64,000 nt of DNA from Anthocerotibacter panamensis C109. Its GTDB lineage: Bacteria > Cyanobacteriota > Cyanobacteriia > Gloeobacterales > Anthocerotibacteraceae. The stretch spans positions 2,607,501 through 2,671,500 of the forward strand of contig NZ_CP062698.1 of assembly GCF_018389385.1 (NCBI RefSeq). Reading direction: 5' to 3'. The translations under genes and the position numbers were made by a program. Within the stretch, counting starts at the first letter, position 1. Every line of letters begins with the position of its first letter. Shown in pieces: positions 53,306 to 63,307 of the stretch. The notes under the pieces were generated by a model. The model ran no database searches. It saw only the letters and a list, made by a program, of their open reading frames with translations, and was not told the DNA's origin.

Positions 53306-54448
53306 CTACGGTCTGCGATACTCTGAAACTTTTTTGATGTCAATCTTCCAGCCAGTCAGGCGGGCGGCAAGGCGGACGTTTTGGCCCTCCTTGCCGATGG
53401 CGAGGGAGAGTTGGTCATCGGGGACGATCACGTGGGATTGACGGGCATCCGGGTCGATCAGGATGACCTCGATGACTTTGGCGGGAGAGAGGGCGTTGGC
53501 GACGTAGGTCGAGGGGTCGGGGGACCAGCGGATCACGTCGATCTTCTCGCCGCGCAACTCTGCGACCACCGCCTGAATCCGCGATCCTCGGGCTCCGATA
53601 CAGGCTCCTACCGGGTCCACATCCCGCTCCAGCGTGTCCACAGCGATTTTCGTGCGCGGGCCGACACTGCGCGTGGGCGGGTTGGCTTCGCGGGCGACCG
53701 CAACGATGCGGACCACTTCGTCTTCGATTTCAGGAACCTCATTGGCAAAAAGATAGACCACCAGACCGGGGTCAGCCCTGGAGACGGTGAGTTGGGGACC
53801 GCGCCGCGCCCCATCCCAGACTTTCTTGAGGAAGACTTTAAAGACGCCCCCCGTCCGGTTGTAGGACTCACCGGGGAGTTGTTCGCTCTGCGGGAGTTCA
53901 GCCTCGACCTCAGATTGTCCGAAGCCACTGGTCACCCCCATGATCACCGAGCGCCCCTCAAAGCGCAGGACCCGTGCCTGAAGCACCGTCCCCTCTAGTT
54001 CGCGAAACTCCTCTTGGATGATTTTGCGCTGCTGGTCTCTAAGCTGCTGTGTGAAGACCTGCTTGGTTTGGATCGCGGACATGCGCCCAAATTCAGCCTT
54101 ACCCGGAGTGACATCCACGACGACGACCCCGCCCGCCTCGGCCTGTGGGACAACCTCGCGCACTTCAGCTAGGGAAATTTCGTGGTCCGGGGTAGATACT
54201 TTATCCACAATCGTCTTGGTCGAGAGGACGCGAAAACCTTCCTCGTCCAAGTCCAGCTCTACTTCAAAGTTATTGAAATAGTCCTCGTCATAGCTGACGT
54301 CGGATTCTTTGTAGGTCTTGCGGTAGCGTTCGTAGCCCTTCTTGAGGGCCTGCCGGAGGGCTTCGCTGACGGCGTTGTTGGGTAAATTGTTCTTCTTGCT
54401 GATGGATTCAATCAGGGCATTCATCCCTGGTAAGGGAACCATAGACAT
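53306..54448 (-). CDS. nusA: Transcription termination/antitermination factor NusA
   Basis: The ATG at 54448 is preceded by GGAGAAACCCTT, which favours it over an ATG 18 bases upstream. The 380-residue protein has an N-terminal RNA-polymerase-binding domain, an S1 domain (about 140-200), and two KH domains. The KH domains carry DPVGACIGARGSRIQAV and VPDDQLSLAIGKEGQNVRLA. It lacks the acidic C-terminal repeats, as usual in cyanobacteria. It follows rimP in the same direction; the common ylxR-infB tail of this operon is absent here. Confidence 0.96.
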   Translation of the reverse strand: MSMVPLPGMNALIESISKKNNLPNNAVSEALRQALKKGYERYRKTYKESDVSYDEDYFNNFEVELDLDEEGFRVLSTKTIVDKVSTPDHEISLAEVREVVPQAEAGGVVVVDVTPGKAEFGRMSAIQTKQVFTQQLRDQQRKIIQEEFRELEGTVLQARVLRFEGRSVIMGVTSGFGQSEVEAELPQSEQLPGESYNRTGGVFKVFLKKVWDGARRGPQLTVSRADPGLVVYLFANEVPEIEDEVVRIVAVAREANPPTRSVGPRTKIAVDTLERDVDPVGACIGARGSRIQAVVAELRGEKIDVIRWSPDPSTYVANALSPAKVIEVILIDPDARQSHVIVPDDQLSLAIGKEGQNVRLAARLTGWKIDIKKVSEYRRP

Positions 54449-54514
54449 AAGGGTTTCTCCATTCATTCAGTTGTTCGGATGCCAAGCGGTCACTGTGCCA
54501 GAATCCAGGTCATG

Positions 54515-54979
54515 TCATTGCGCCAGTTGAACGCTTGCGACCTCAGCCCAAGGTAGGCTTACAATCCGGCCCTGGAGGGTGATCTGCACGGTCGTCTCAT
54601 CGCGCTTAAGCAGGGTTCCTTCCCAGACTTTTTTTCCTTGGATCGGTCCGTAACCCGTCACCCGCACCGGAAAACCGCGAAAGGCCGCAAATTCCCGCTC
54701 GGTAGTCAGTTTACGGTCGATACCCGGACTCGAGACCTCCAGGGAATAGAGATGCTCGAACCCTTCTAGCGTGTCCAGGTAGGATTCCAATAGACGGCTA
54801 AACTGTGCACAGTCGTCGATGCCCGTGGGATGTTCCTGGTGGCGAATGTCAATACGCAACACCGGCGGATGGGCATGGGTTTTATAGGAAACAGCAAGCA
54901 CCTCCAAGCCAAGGGTGGCCGCGAGGGACTGAGCCGCTTCTGTTATTTGTTCAAGGAATTGGGCTGTGGGGGTAGACAT
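54515..54979 (-). CDS. rimP: Ribosome maturation factor RimP
   Basis: The 154-residue protein has the RimP two-domain pattern: PPVLRIDIRHQEHPTGIDDC, then YSLEVSSPGIDRKLTTEREF, and the C-terminal beta-barrel ending in LPWAEVASVQL. It helps 30S subunit assembly. It lies directly upstream of nusA, the widespread arrangement. Confidence 0.95.
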   Translation of the reverse strand: MSTPTAQFLEQITEAAQSLAATLGLEVLAVSYKTHAHPPVLRIDIRHQEHPTGIDDCAQFSRLLESYLDTLEGFEHLYSLEVSSPGIDRKLTTEREFAAFRGFPVRVTGYGPIQGKKVWEGTLLKRDETTVQITLQGRIVSLPWAEVASVQLAQ

Positions 54980-55216
54980 AAAAATAGGGGCTCGCTCACC
55001 CCTCTTTCTACGATACTTTCAGCCTAGCACGTGGGAAGCCCGCAGGCTGTGCTAGTCAGCGTAAATACATTTCCCAGATTCAATCGCCGTAGTGTAACGT
55101 GCTTGCAAGAAATGGATTCGCTCATCATCGCCTTCGGGGGTTCCTGCGAATCAAAGGTTCCCGTCCCGTGCTCAGGCGGCACAATGGGGAGGAGGGTTTT
55201 GTTTCTAGGACTTGCT

Positions 55217-55873
55217 ATGACCCAGACCAATCGCCCCCTTGTCTTGGCTCTTTCGGGGGCTTCAGGGATGATCTACGCTCAACGCACCCTCAAGTTTCTG
55301 CTCCATAGCAACCTGCCGGTGGATCTGGTCTGCTCCAAAGGAGCGTATCGCGTCTGGCGCGACGAGATGGGGGTGTCCCTGCCTTTAGATCCGGTGGACC
55401 AAGCAGATTTCTGGCGCACGCTGATTCAGGAGGGAGGCGGTAAACTCACCTGCCACAGCCCGACCAATGTAGGAGCCTCGATTGCCAGTGGTTCCTACCG
55501 CACCCGAGGGATGCTGGTCATCCCCTGTAGTATGTCCAAAGTGGCAAACTTGGCCCACGGCATCAGCATGGATTTGGTGGAGCGGGCGGCGGATGTCCAT
55601 ATTAAAGAAGGCCGCCGCGTGGTGGTGGTCCCCCGCGAAACGCCCTTTAGTATCATTCACCTGCGCAACCTTCTATTGTTGGCGGAGGCGGGGGTACGGG
55701 TGGTCCCGGCCAATCCCGGCTGGTACCATCAACCCAAGACGGTTGAAGCGTTGGTAGATTTCGTCATCAGCCGCGCCTTGGACCAACTGGACCTCGACAA
55801 TGAACTGTTCGAACGTTGGCAGGGAGAGGGATTGCAGCAACAGACAAGCTCCACGAGAACAATTCTGAGTTAA
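55217..55873 (+). CDS. ubiX: Flavin prenyltransferase UbiX
   Basis: The ATG at 55217 gives 218 residues; the frame is open to 55031 but the family start lies here. It has VLALSGASGMIYAQRTL (FMN/phosphate-binding), GSYRTRGMLVIPCSMSKVANLAHG, and RRVVVVPRETPFSIIHLRNL. It makes prenylated FMN used by UbiD-type decarboxylases. Its partner gene is not in the window. Confidence 0.93.
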   Translation: MTQTNRPLVLALSGASGMIYAQRTLKFLLHSNLPVDLVCSKGAYRVWRDEMGVSLPLDPVDQADFWRTLIQEGGGKLTCHSPTNVGASIASGSYRTRGMLVIPCSMSKVANLAHGISMDLVERAADVHIKEGRRVVVVPRETPFSIIHLRNLLLLAEAGVRVVPANPGWYHQPKTVEALVDFVISRALDQLDLDNELFERWQGEGLQQQTSSTRTILS

Positions 55874-56213
55874 GTCGATAGCGATAAATAGATGCAGTCG
55901 AAGAATCGTGTCATATAAAGTAAGGTGATGTTTTTGATCAAAAATCATCATCATTGTAAATATTGCCATAGGTGAAGTTTCAAATTATCCTTGATCCCAG
56001 GGACACCCAAGCGTTTAATAAGAAATCCTGGCTTAGTATTCGCTTAAAGCCCCCCCGTAAACAGGGAGCCCGAGCCCACATGCTTGTCCCCCCTCTATAA
56101 GGTTAGGGGTTTACTGAGCCGGAAAACTTATTTCGACACCCAAAGGGGGTTCCCCGTCAAAATTTTGCAACTCGCCTTGCAAGTAATTGTGCCTAGGGCA
56201 CAGGAGATTATGC
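55874..56213. promoter_or_regulatory. Upstream region of the ccm operon
   Basis: A 340-bp gap that must contain the carboxysome operon promoter. A perfect 14-bp palindrome TTTTTGATCAAAAA (55931-55944), flanked by near-symmetrical GATG/TCATC, may be an operator or the end of the ubiX transcript. A GC-rich imperfect hairpin lies near 56092-56110. Confidence 0.45.
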
Positions 56214-56522
56214 ATGCCCATCGCAGTTGGGATGATTGAGACCAAAGGCTTTCCTGCTGTCGTCGAAGCGGCAGATGCCATGGTAAAAGCGGCTCGTGTC
56301 ACGCTGGTTGGCTACGAAAAAATTGGTAGTGCCCGCGTGACGGTCATTGTGCGCGGAGATGTCTCCGAAGTTCAAGCGTCGGTCTCAGCAGGTCTTGAGT
56401 CCGTCCGCCGGGTCAATGGTGGGGAGGTTTTATCCCATCACATCATTGCCCGCCCCCACGAAAACCTGGAATACGTCCTACCCATTCGGTACACCGAAGC
56501 CGTAGACCAGTTCCGCACCTGA
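56214..56522 (+). CDS. ccmK: Carboxysome shell protein CcmK, paralogue 1
   Basis: The 102-residue BMC-H hexamer protein begins [20 protein letters not shown]. The pore loop reads [10 protein letters not shown] and the body contains [13 protein letters not shown] and [18 protein letters not shown]. It tiles the facets of the beta-carboxysome. The ATG follows AGGAGA. It lacks the short C-terminal tail of the next two paralogues. Confidence 0.96.
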   Translation: MPIAVGMIETKGFPAVVEAADAMVKAARVTLVGYEKIGSARVTVIVRGDVSEVQASVSAGLESVRRVNGGEVLSHHIIARPHENLEYVLPIRYTEAVDQFRT

Positions 56523-56548
56523 TTTGATTTCACCTTGGAGCAACACTA

Positions 56549-56890
56549 ATGGCAATTGCAGTAGGCATGGTAGAGACTCTCGGCTTTCCCGCTGTTGTAG
56601 AAGCAGCAGACGCCATGGTCAAAGCAGCCCGTGTCACCCTCACGGGCTATGAAAAGATTGGCAGTGGTCGCGTGACCGTGATCGTGCGCGGCGATGTCTC
56701 TGAAGTTCAGGCTTCAGTCGCCGCTGGGATTGAGTCGGTGAAGCGCGTCAACGGAGGGCAAGTCCTCTCCTGGCACATCATCGCCCGTCCTCACGAGAAC
56801 CTGGAATACGTCTTGCCCATCCGCTACACCGAGGCTGTCGAGCAGTTCCGCGAAGGCGTCAGCACCATTCGCCCCAGCAGCCGCTCCTAA
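56549..56890 (+). CDS. ccmK: Carboxysome shell protein CcmK, paralogue 2
   Basis: The 113-residue BMC-H protein is nearly identical to paralogue 3, with pore loop [12 protein letters not shown]-terminal extension reads [14 protein letters not shown]. The start follows TTGGAG. It is 26 bp after paralogue 1. Confidence 0.96.
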   Translation: MAIAVGMVETLGFPAVVEAADAMVKAARVTLTGYEKIGSGRVTVIVRGDVSEVQASVAAGIESVKRVNGGQVLSWHIIARPHENLEYVLPIRYTEAVEQFREGVSTIRPSSRS

Positions 56891-56940
56891 AGTTTGAATC
56901 CTCGTTTTGACACTCATGATCTTTTTTTGGAGAAACAGCA

Positions 56941-57282
56941 ATGGCAATCGCAGTTGGCATGGTAGAGACCCTCGGCTTTCCGGCAGTAGTAGAAGCAGCA
57001 GACGCCATGGTCAAAGCCGCCCGTGTCACCCTCACGGGCTATGAAAAAATCAGTAGCGGTCGCGTGACCGTGATCGTCCGTGGCGATGTTTCTGAAGTCC
57101 AGGCTTCAGTCGCTGCTGGGATTGAGGCCGTAAAGCGCGTCAACGGGGGCCAACTGCTCTCGTATCACATCATTGCCCGTCCCCACGAAAACTTGGAATA
57201 CGTCCTGCCCATCCGCTATACCGAGGCTGTCGAAGCGTTCCGCGACAGTGTCAACGCTATTCGCCCCTACGGCAGACCCTAA
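56941..57282 (+). CDS. ccmK: Carboxysome shell protein CcmK, paralogue 3 with altered pore
   Basis: The 113-residue BMC-H protein shares almost all residues with paralogue 2, but the pore loop reads [10 protein letters not shown]. The glycine of the usual KIGS motif is serine. The tail is [14 protein letters not shown]. Its stop overlaps the ccmL start as TAATG, so translation is coupled. GGAG precedes the ATG. Confidence 0.96.
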   Translation: MAIAVGMVETLGFPAVVEAADAMVKAARVTLTGYEKISSGRVTVIVRGDVSEVQASVAAGIEAVKRVNGGQLLSYHIIARPHENLEYVLPIRYTEAVEAFRDSVNAIRPYGRP

Positions 57283-57575
57283 TGCAGCTCGCCCGGGTGC
57301 GCGGTACGGTAGTTAGCACGCAGAAGGAACCCAGCTTGACCGGCGTCAAGTTCCTCCTGGTGCAATATTTGGACGAGGAAGGCAAACCGCTTCCCGGCTA
57401 TGAAGTGGCTGCTGACAGTATCGGGGCGGGTCTGGATGAATGGGTACTGGTCAGCCGTGGCAGTGCGGCACGCCAGTTTCCTGGCAGCGAAAAACGTCCT
57501 GTGGATGCGGCGGTCATCGGTATTGTAGACACGGTCAACGTAGAGAATCGCCTGCTCTACGGTAAATACCGCTGA
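57282..57575 (+). CDS. ccmL: Carboxysome vertex protein CcmL
   Basis: The 97-residue BMC-P protein reads [20 protein letters not shown], followed by [21 protein letters not shown] and [20 protein letters not shown]. Pentamers close the vertices of the shell. Its first base is the last base of the third ccmK. Confidence 0.96.
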   Translation: MQLARVRGTVVSTQKEPSLTGVKFLLVQYLDEEGKPLPGYEVAADSIGAGLDEWVLVSRGSAARQFPGSEKRPVDAAVIGIVDTVNVENRLLYGKYR

Positions 57576-57607
57576 CGAGCGTCTGTTGTTCTTGGAGGTA
57601 TCTTGCG

Positions 57608-59578
57608 ATGGCTGTAAGCCCCGTAAGCTATGCTGCGCCACCCACGCCCTGGTCGCGGCAGCTAGCTGAACCCCAAATTGATCCCTCTGCTTATATCCTT
57701 TCTTTTTCGAATGTGATTGGGGATGTGCGGATTGGGGCCAATGTCCTTGTTGCTCCGGGAGTCTCAATCCGGGCTGACGAGGGGAGCCCTTTTCATATTG
57801 GTTCGGGCACGAATGTCCAGGATGGCGTCGTCATCCATGGCCTAGAGCAAGGACGGGTAGTCGGTGATGACCAGAACCGCTACTCTGTCTGGATTGGCAA
57901 AAATAGCTCAATCACCCACATGGCGCTCATCCACGGTCCAGCCTATGTCGGGGAGGACTGCTTCATCGGATTTCGCTCCACTGTCTTCAACGCTCGGGTG
58001 GGCAAGGGCTGTATCGTGATGGCGCACGCGCTAATCCAGGATGTCGAGATCCCGGAGGGCCGCTTTGTTGCCTCAGGCTCTATTATCACCAGCCAGCAGC
58101 AGGCCAACCAGTTGCCCAAAGCCCAGGACGTAGAGGTAAAGTTCGCGCGCCATGTAGTGGGTATCAATGACGCCCTACGCGCCGGTTATCACTGCGCCAA
58201 TAATATTGCCTGTATCGCCCCGATCCGCACTGAGATGACCAGGGACGGTGCGCTGGAGGTTGAACTTGAAAACCCGCCTACCACGCTGGGTGAGGCTACG
58301 CACAGGAGGGATGCTGCTATGAGTTTAGAGGTTCTGGATCAGGTGCACCGCCTGCTCCACCAGGGCTATCGCATTGGGCTGGAATACGCAGATGAGCGCC
58401 GCTTCCGCACTAGTTCCTGGACCAGCTATCCTATCGCTTCCACGCGCTCCCCAGAGATTTTGGCAGCGCTAGAGTCCTGTCTGGCTGAGCACACGGGGGA
58501 GTATGTGCGTCTGATCGGCATCGACCCGAAGGACCGCCGCCGCGTCTCGGAGACCACGATTCAACGCCCCGGTAGCCCTGCCCAGATCAAGGGCCAGGGT
58601 TCTACCCCGTCCTACCCCGTCTCCAACAACCGATCTAGCAGCCCCACCGGTGGCCTCAGTGCCGAAACTGTGGAGCAAGTGCGCCGTCTTTTGGCCCAGG
58701 GTTATCGTATTGGGACCGAGCACGCCGACCGCCGCCGCTTCCAGACCAGTTCCTGGAACAGTTGCGCCCCGATAACTTCCCAGCGCGAGCCCGAAGTCTT
58801 CGCGACCCTAGAAGCTTGTCTGGCTGAGCACACCGGGGAGTACGTGCGTCTGATTGGTATCGATCCGAAGGACCGCCGCCGTGTCCTGGAGACCACGATT
58901 CAACGCCCCGATGGTCCGGTGGGTTCTAGTGCGGGTTCTAGTGCGAATGCACCTGCCTACACCCCTGCCCGCACGAGTAGTTCCACCACCAGCTTGAGCA
59001 CGGAGACTGTGACTCAGGTGCGGAACCTCCTCGCTCAGGGCTATCGAGTCGCGGCGGAATATGCCGACCGCCGCCGCTTCCAGACCAGTTCCTGGAACAG
59101 TTGCGCCCCGATAACTTCCCAGCGCGAGCCCGAAGTCTTCGCGACCCTAGAAGCTTGTCTGGCTGAGCACACCGGGGAGTACGTGCGTCTGATTGGTATC
59201 GATCCGAAGGACCGCCGCCGTGTCCTGGAGACCACGATTCAACGCCCCGATGGTCCGGTGGGTTCTAGTGCGAATGCACCTGCCTACACCCCTGCCCGCA
59301 CGAGTAGTTCCACCACCAGCTTGAGCACGGAGACTGTGACTCAGGTGCGGAACCTCCTCGCTCAGGGCTATCGAGTCGCGGCGGAATATGCCGACCCGCG
59401 CCGGTTCCGCACCAGTTCGTGGACCAGTTGCCCGCCGATTACTGCTCAACGGGAAGCAGAAGTTTTAGCGGCCCTAGAGTCCTGTCTGGCCGAGCACACC
59501 GGGGAGTATATGCGCCTGATTGGCATTGATCCCAAGGACAAGCGCCGCGTCTTGGAGACCACCATTCAACGGCCCTAG
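57608..59578 (+). CDS. ccmM: Carboxysome scaffold CcmM with four RbcS-like repeats
   Basis: The 656-residue protein has an N-terminal gamma-carbonic-anhydrase domain (about 1-205) with left-handed helix repeats and His ligands in VVIHGLEQ and [19 protein letters not shown] Cys pair (about 197-203) matches the redox-active disulfide of active gamma-CA CcmM. Four Rubisco-small-subunit-like repeats follow (from about residues 240, 350, 460 and 575), each ending CLAEHTGEY(V/M)RLIGIDPKD. Repeats 2 and 3 and their linkers are almost identical in DNA. The repeats bind Rubisco and condense it inside the shell. Confidence 0.97.
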   Translation: MAVSPVSYAAPPTPWSRQLAEPQIDPSAYILSFSNVIGDVRIGANVLVAPGVSIRADEGSPFHIGSGTNVQDGVVIHGLEQGRVVGDDQNRYSVWIGKNSSITHMALIHGPAYVGEDCFIGFRSTVFNARVGKGCIVMAHALIQDVEIPEGRFVASGSIITSQQQANQLPKAQDVEVKFARHVVGINDALRAGYHCANNIACIAPIRTEMTRDGALEVELENPPTTLGEATHRRDAAMSLEVLDQVHRLLHQGYRIGLEYADERRFRTSSWTSYPIASTRSPEILAALESCLAEHTGEYVRLIGIDPKDRRRVSETTIQRPGSPAQIKGQGSTPSYPVSNNRSSSPTGGLSAETVEQVRRLLAQGYRIGTEHADRRRFQTSSWNSCAPITSQREPEVFATLEACLAEHTGEYVRLIGIDPKDRRRVLETTIQRPDGPVGSSAGSSANAPAYTPARTSSSTTSLSTETVTQVRNLLAQGYRVAAEYADRRRFQTSSWNSCAPITSQREPEVFATLEACLAEHTGEYVRLIGIDPKDRRRVLETTIQRPDGPVGSSANAPAYTPARTSSSTTSLSTETVTQVRNLLAQGYRVAAEYADPRRFRTSSWTSCPPITAQREAEVLAALESCLAEHTGEYMRLIGIDPKDKRRVLETTIQRP

Positions 59579-59585
59579 AGGTTCC

Positions 59586-60122
59586 ATGCATCTTTTGACC
59601 CTACAGCCACCTGGGGACGCCAACCCCCGCATCAGCGGGGAAGTGACGGTCCATGCCAGTGCTTTGCTTGCGCCCGGAACGGTTCTTTTGGCTGATCCTG
59701 GTAGCCGGATTGTGGTCGGGGCAGGAGTTTGTATCGGGATGGGCGTGGTTCTCCATGCACACGGAGGGACGCTCCATCTGGAGCATGGGGTAAATCTAGG
59801 AGCAGGCGTCCTAATCGCGGGCGAAGGTCTGCTGGGTGCTCAAAGTTGTGTCGGGTCCGCTGCGACTTTGATCAACCCACGCTTGGCGCGCGGGCAGATT
59901 GTTCCACCCGGCTCGCTCCTAGGGGATACGGATTCATCCCCTGCGGCGTCCGTACAGGCAGAGCCTGTGCCACCCTCCACAGAACCGAGCCCGCCGCTGG
60001 ATATCCCGACGATGCCTCGGGGAGTGATTGGCGAAGTCTACCTGAGCCAATTACGGATGACCTTGTTCCCCCACCATCAAAATCTCAACCCATCCAGCTC
60101 CAATTCCTCTGGAGAAACCTAG
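59586..60122 (+). CDS. ccmN: Carboxysome assembly protein CcmN
   Basis: The ATG at 59586 gives 178 residues. The N-terminal half is a left-handed beta-helix (EVTVHASALLAPGTVLLADP, GAGVCIGMGVVLHAHGG) that binds the CcmM gamma-CA domain. A flexible linker follows. The C-terminal amphipathic segment (GVIGEVYLSQLRMTLFPHHQ) is the encapsulation peptide that attaches the core to the CcmK shell. It begins seven bases after ccmM. Confidence 0.93.
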   Translation: MHLLTLQPPGDANPRISGEVTVHASALLAPGTVLLADPGSRIVVGAGVCIGMGVVLHAHGGTLHLEHGVNLGAGVLIAGEGLLGAQSCVGSAATLINPRLARGQIVPPGSLLGDTDSSPAASVQAEPVPPSTEPSPPLDIPTMPRGVIGEVYLSQLRMTLFPHHQNLNPSSSNSSGET

Positions 60123-60162
60123 GTTTGTTGCGTAGGATGGGTGCAGGCTAGAGGGACAAGAC

Positions 60163-60867
60163 ATGCTGGAGCACTACGAAGAAACTGCCTTGGGGTTGGT
60201 CTCCACCCGCAGTTTCCCTGCCATCGTCGGTACTGCCGACATGATGCTGAAGTCAGCTAATGTCCATCTGGTGGGCTACGAGCGCATCGGTAGCGGTTAC
60301 TGTACGGCGGTGGTACGCGGCAAGACCCCAGATGTGCGCCTCGCTGTTGCAGCGGGGGTCGAGACCGCTGAGAAATTTGGGCAATTGGTCTCCTCCCTCG
60401 TCCTCCCGCGCCCCTTGCCGAACCTGGAGGCGGTCCTCCCTATCGGCAGTTTGCTCGCGCAATTGGTCGAGGGTCACACCACTGAATTCACAGACCAAGC
60501 GATTGGACTGCTAGAGACGCGGGGCTTCCCGGCAATGGTCGGCGCGGCAGATGCGATGGTCAAGGCGGCAGAGGTCTATTTCTCGGGCTACCAGACCATT
60601 GGAGCGGGTCTGTGCACCGCCATCATTCGCGGCCATGTCTCCAGCGTGATCTATGCCATTGAGGCAGGGATGCAAGAAGCCGAGCGTATCGGCGAACTCC
60701 ATGCGGTCATGGTCATCCCGCGCCCGATGGAGGACATGGAACACACCCTCCCCGCTATGGTAGAGCGTCAACCCCTGCGCCTGCCAATCACCGTCAAAGA
60801 AATGGAAAGAGAAGCCCTCAACCTCACCGCGCGTCAGGCTCAAACGCTTCTTGTGCCACCCCAATAG
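60163..60867 (+). CDS. ccmO: Tandem-BMC carboxysome shell protein CcmO
   Basis: The 234-residue protein has two BMC domains. The first (about 6-95) carries ALGLVSTRSFPAIVGTADMM and pore YERIGSGYCT. The second (about 112-200) carries AIGLLETRGFPAMVGAADAM and pore YQTIGAGLCT. It forms trimers that act as pseudohexamers in the shell, and CcmO is needed for a closed carboxysome in other species. The position at the end of ccmKLMN fits CcmO better than CcmP. Confidence 0.92.
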   Translation: MLEHYEETALGLVSTRSFPAIVGTADMMLKSANVHLVGYERIGSGYCTAVVRGKTPDVRLAVAAGVETAEKFGQLVSSLVLPRPLPNLEAVLPIGSLLAQLVEGHTTEFTDQAIGLLETRGFPAMVGAADAMVKAAEVYFSGYQTIGAGLCTAIIRGHVSSVIYAIEAGMQEAERIGELHAVMVIPRPMEDMEHTLPAMVERQPLRLPITVKEMEREALNLTARQAQTLLVPPQ

Positions 60868-60950
60868 CCCATTTTGTAAAGAAAGACATCGATCTTTTAC
60901 AGGTAGTTAAAAGGCTATGAATAAAGCCTACAAAATCCCACAGGTCCGGG

Positions 60951-61208
60951 ATGCCCATGATAGAACGTGGGGATGCAAGAGTAGCCGCGATGCAGAACGC
61001 GCTCACCCAAGCCCTCCGCGAACGTAATGTCCAGCAGGCCCGTTGCATCATCCTCCAGTTGCAGGAGTGCATGAGCCGGGAGCGGGTCGCCAGTGTCCTT
61101 TGGTCGTCTATCGAGCGTCTAGCTTGGCAAGAAGGGGACTCCCCCGCCATCCGCTGGATGATGAGCAATTCTCCCAGCACACTCAAGCAAAGCTTGCCCT
61201 TGAGATAG
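60951..61208 (+). CDS. Small unknown protein after ccmO
   Basis: The 85-residue helical protein has QNALTQALRERNVQQARCII, LQECMSRERVASVL and WSSIERLAWQEGDSPAIRWM. The start has only a weak ribosome-binding site. It is co-directional with the ccm operon, 83 bp after ccmO. A carboxysome link would be speculation. No family recognised. Confidence 0.5.
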   Translation: MPMIERGDARVAAMQNALTQALRERNVQQARCIILQLQECMSRERVASVLWSSIERLAWQEGDSPAIRWMMSNSPSTLKQSLPLR

Positions 61209-61301
61209 GCATATCCTTGCTTGGGGCGATAAGAGGAGCGATAGAACCGTACAGGTTTTGGCTCCTGCGCATAGTCTCCAGTCCACTATGGGGCGGGAGA
61301 C

Positions 61302-61823
61302 TCAATATAGTTCAGCGCGGCCTGAAGTCTTGAGCCAGTTTTGGGCTTCGATATAGTTGTTGGGGGCCATGCGAACCGCTTTGATCCACAGTTGGGCGGC
61401 CTTGTCATACCAGGGTTCAGCTTTTTGGGTGCCCCCTGCTTCATCTTCTTCTTCGATTTTGCGGGCACGCTCAAAGTAAATAATGGCGGAATTGTTCATC
61501 GCCGAGAGGTTACGGGGGTTGACCTCCAACGTCTGGTCATAGTACTCCAACGCTGCATCGACTTCGCCATTGGCTTGCTTGATAAGACCGATATTGTAGA
61601 GGATATAGGAGCGGTCAATGGGGTTCTCCTCCAGCTTGAGCGCCTCGGTATAGTTCTCTAGAGCCTCAGCGTAGTCCCCATCCGCCTGAGCCGCCATGCC
61701 GTCGCGGTAGTAGGCGAATGCTTCTTTGTCGGACTGTTTGACCGGCATAATCTTGAGGATCATGTCAGCCATGACGGTGAAAGATTTGTCGATGAAGTTA
61801 TCGTTTCTTTGACTGCGCGGCAT
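61302..61823 (-). CDS. ycf3: Photosystem I assembly protein Ycf3
   Basis: The 173-residue protein from the ATG at 61823 starts [20 protein letters not shown], the Ycf3 signature. It has three TPR motifs ([40 protein letters not shown] and a third starting from [13 protein letters not shown]). Ycf3 helps assemble PsaA/PsaB at the membrane. The longer open frame to 61916 is ruled out by the family start. Confidence 0.96.
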   Translation of the reverse strand: MPRSQRNDNFIDKSFTVMADMILKIMPVKQSDKEAFAYYRDGMAAQADGDYAEALENYTEALKLEENPIDRSYILYNIGLIKQANGEVDAALEYYDQTLEVNPRNLSAMNNSAIIYFERARKIEEEDEAGGTQKAEPWYDKAAQLWIKAVRMAPNNYIEAQNWLKTSGRAELY

Positions 61824-61862
61824 GGATGGGCTCCGGGTATTAGTATTTAGTGTGGCATCTGA

Positions 61863-63101
61863 ATGAAAAAAATGACGGGCTGGATCAGGAAGTTTACCGG
61901 ATCCCCCGTGGCGCATAATAGAGGCAAGACGTCCGCCCCAAGCGTATCTATCCAGCGGAGTGACAGCATGTTTGACCCAGTCTCCACCACGATGGTTTCC
62001 GCCATTCTCAGCTATAGCCTAGAGCGCAATCCCCTCAGCGGTCCCTGGCTGGATGGACTGGAGCAACAACTGGAGCGGGAGATGGACTATCAGCCACCCA
62101 CCGATTTCGAGGCGGTCTTTATCCTGGGCGTGCCCCAAAGCGGAGCCACGGTCATCCATCAACTGCTCTGTCAGAGCCCTGAAACGGCCTTCTTTGCCCT
62201 GGGGCAATTGAGCGTGGTCGATCACTTCTTGCTCAGTGACCGCTGGATGGAGGCCATCCGGTGGATGGTTGTGTCAGAGCGCCAAGGACTGGCGAACGAT
62301 GCGGTCTATGACCTGGAATCCCCTGAAGAAGGGGTACATGCCTTCCTCTCCATGTGCAATCATCCCTTGATACAGGGGCGCTATGGTCTGGTGGCAGCCA
62401 TGGATATCCTCTCGGGGCGCGAAGAAGTTGCCCTAGGGCAGCATCGGGAACTCTCCTCCTACATCCAACAACTCAACTACCGCCTGCGCGAAGGCCAACC
62501 TAACACCTTCCTCAATAGCTATCAGGTGCGCAAATTCCGTGAACAGGTCGAGAAGTCGGTCTTTGTCTGGCGCAAGCGCAACCGCCCGGTGACCCATTTT
62601 CTGGGCAAGATCCCCGCCGCTTCGCTCTCGCCGCGTCTGTTTAGCTATCTCTTTCCAGGGGCGAAGTTCGTCCATATTGCTCGGTCGCCGCAGCAGGTTC
62701 TACCGGCTTTTCTCAAGTCTACCAAGGAGACGCAGTCTATCCCTTTTATCTCCCAGCGCCCTATCAATGACCGGGTTCTTGCCTCCTACTACGGGCTTTT
62801 AACTCAATCGCTCAACCAGGAAGTTTTTGACTTGGATGGAGCCAACCGTGCCTTTCATCTGACCTATGAAGACCTGATCCGCGACCCTGAGCCCATCCTC
62901 AAAGCCTTAGTAGATTTTCTAGGCTTCAAAAATCGGTCTACCATCCTGGATACGGGGGTGAACCACGTCAAGGCCCTCTCCCGCATTCCCACCACGCCCA
63001 CCCTGCAACGGATCGAGGAACTGATTGCCACCTACGCCCCAAATGCCCTGGAACACTACACCCGGACCCAGCAACAGAGCACCGTAGGCATCCAGGCTTA
63101 A
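61863..63101 (+). CDS. Sulfotransferase-like protein
   Basis: The 412-residue protein has a PAPS 5'-phosphosulfate-loop-like [17 protein letters not shown] (about 80-96). A later [20 protein letters not shown] (about 260-280) contains the Arg and Ser that bind the 3'-phosphate, and [23 protein letters not shown] is typical of Sulfotransfer_3 proteins. The product is likely a sulfated lipid or glycan, substrate unknown. Divergent from ycf3 by 39 bp. Confidence 0.78.
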   Translation: MKKMTGWIRKFTGSPVAHNRGKTSAPSVSIQRSDSMFDPVSTTMVSAILSYSLERNPLSGPWLDGLEQQLEREMDYQPPTDFEAVFILGVPQSGATVIHQLLCQSPETAFFALGQLSVVDHFLLSDRWMEAIRWMVVSERQGLANDAVYDLESPEEGVHAFLSMCNHPLIQGRYGLVAAMDILSGREEVALGQHRELSSYIQQLNYRLREGQPNTFLNSYQVRKFREQVEKSVFVWRKRNRPVTHFLGKIPAASLSPRLFSYLFPGAKFVHIARSPQQVLPAFLKSTKETQSIPFISQRPINDRVLASYYGLLTQSLNQEVFDLDGANRAFHLTYEDLIRDPEPILKALVDFLGFKNRSTILDTGVNHVKALSRIPTTPTLQRIEELIATYAPNALEHYTRTQQQSTVGIQA

Positions 63102-63149
63102 AGCAGCCATTGTCCGCGACCCTGATGAAGTGCTAGGCTATTTTATCGA

Positions 63150-63221
63150 GGCACTGTAGCTCAGTGGTAGAGCAAGCGGTTCATACCCGCTCTGTCAGTG
63201 GTTCAAATCCACTCAGTGCCA
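63150..63221 (+). tRNA. tRNA-Met (CAT), elongator
   Basis: The acceptor GGCACTG pairs with CAGTGCC. The anticodon loop TTCATAC between AGCGG and CCGCT matches elongator tRNA-Met, and the T-arm is GGTTCAAATCC. No encoded CCA. Confidence 0.93.
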
Positions 63222-63307
63222 TTTCTAGCCGCGCTTGCTTAGCCGCCCGCTCTAGTTCTCGTCACCGTACTTCGATGGCTTCCTGAAAAGTACGCAGGGC
63301 GCGGGCG

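Noticed and set aside
60163-60867. CcmP as the identity of the tandem-BMC protein
   Set aside because: Position directly after ccmKLMN and the CcmK-like motifs in both halves fit CcmO better; a tree would settle it.
63150-63221. Initiator tRNA-Met
   Set aside because: The acceptor begins with a paired G-C and the anticodon loop and stem lack the GGG/CCC initiator pattern; elongator is more likely.
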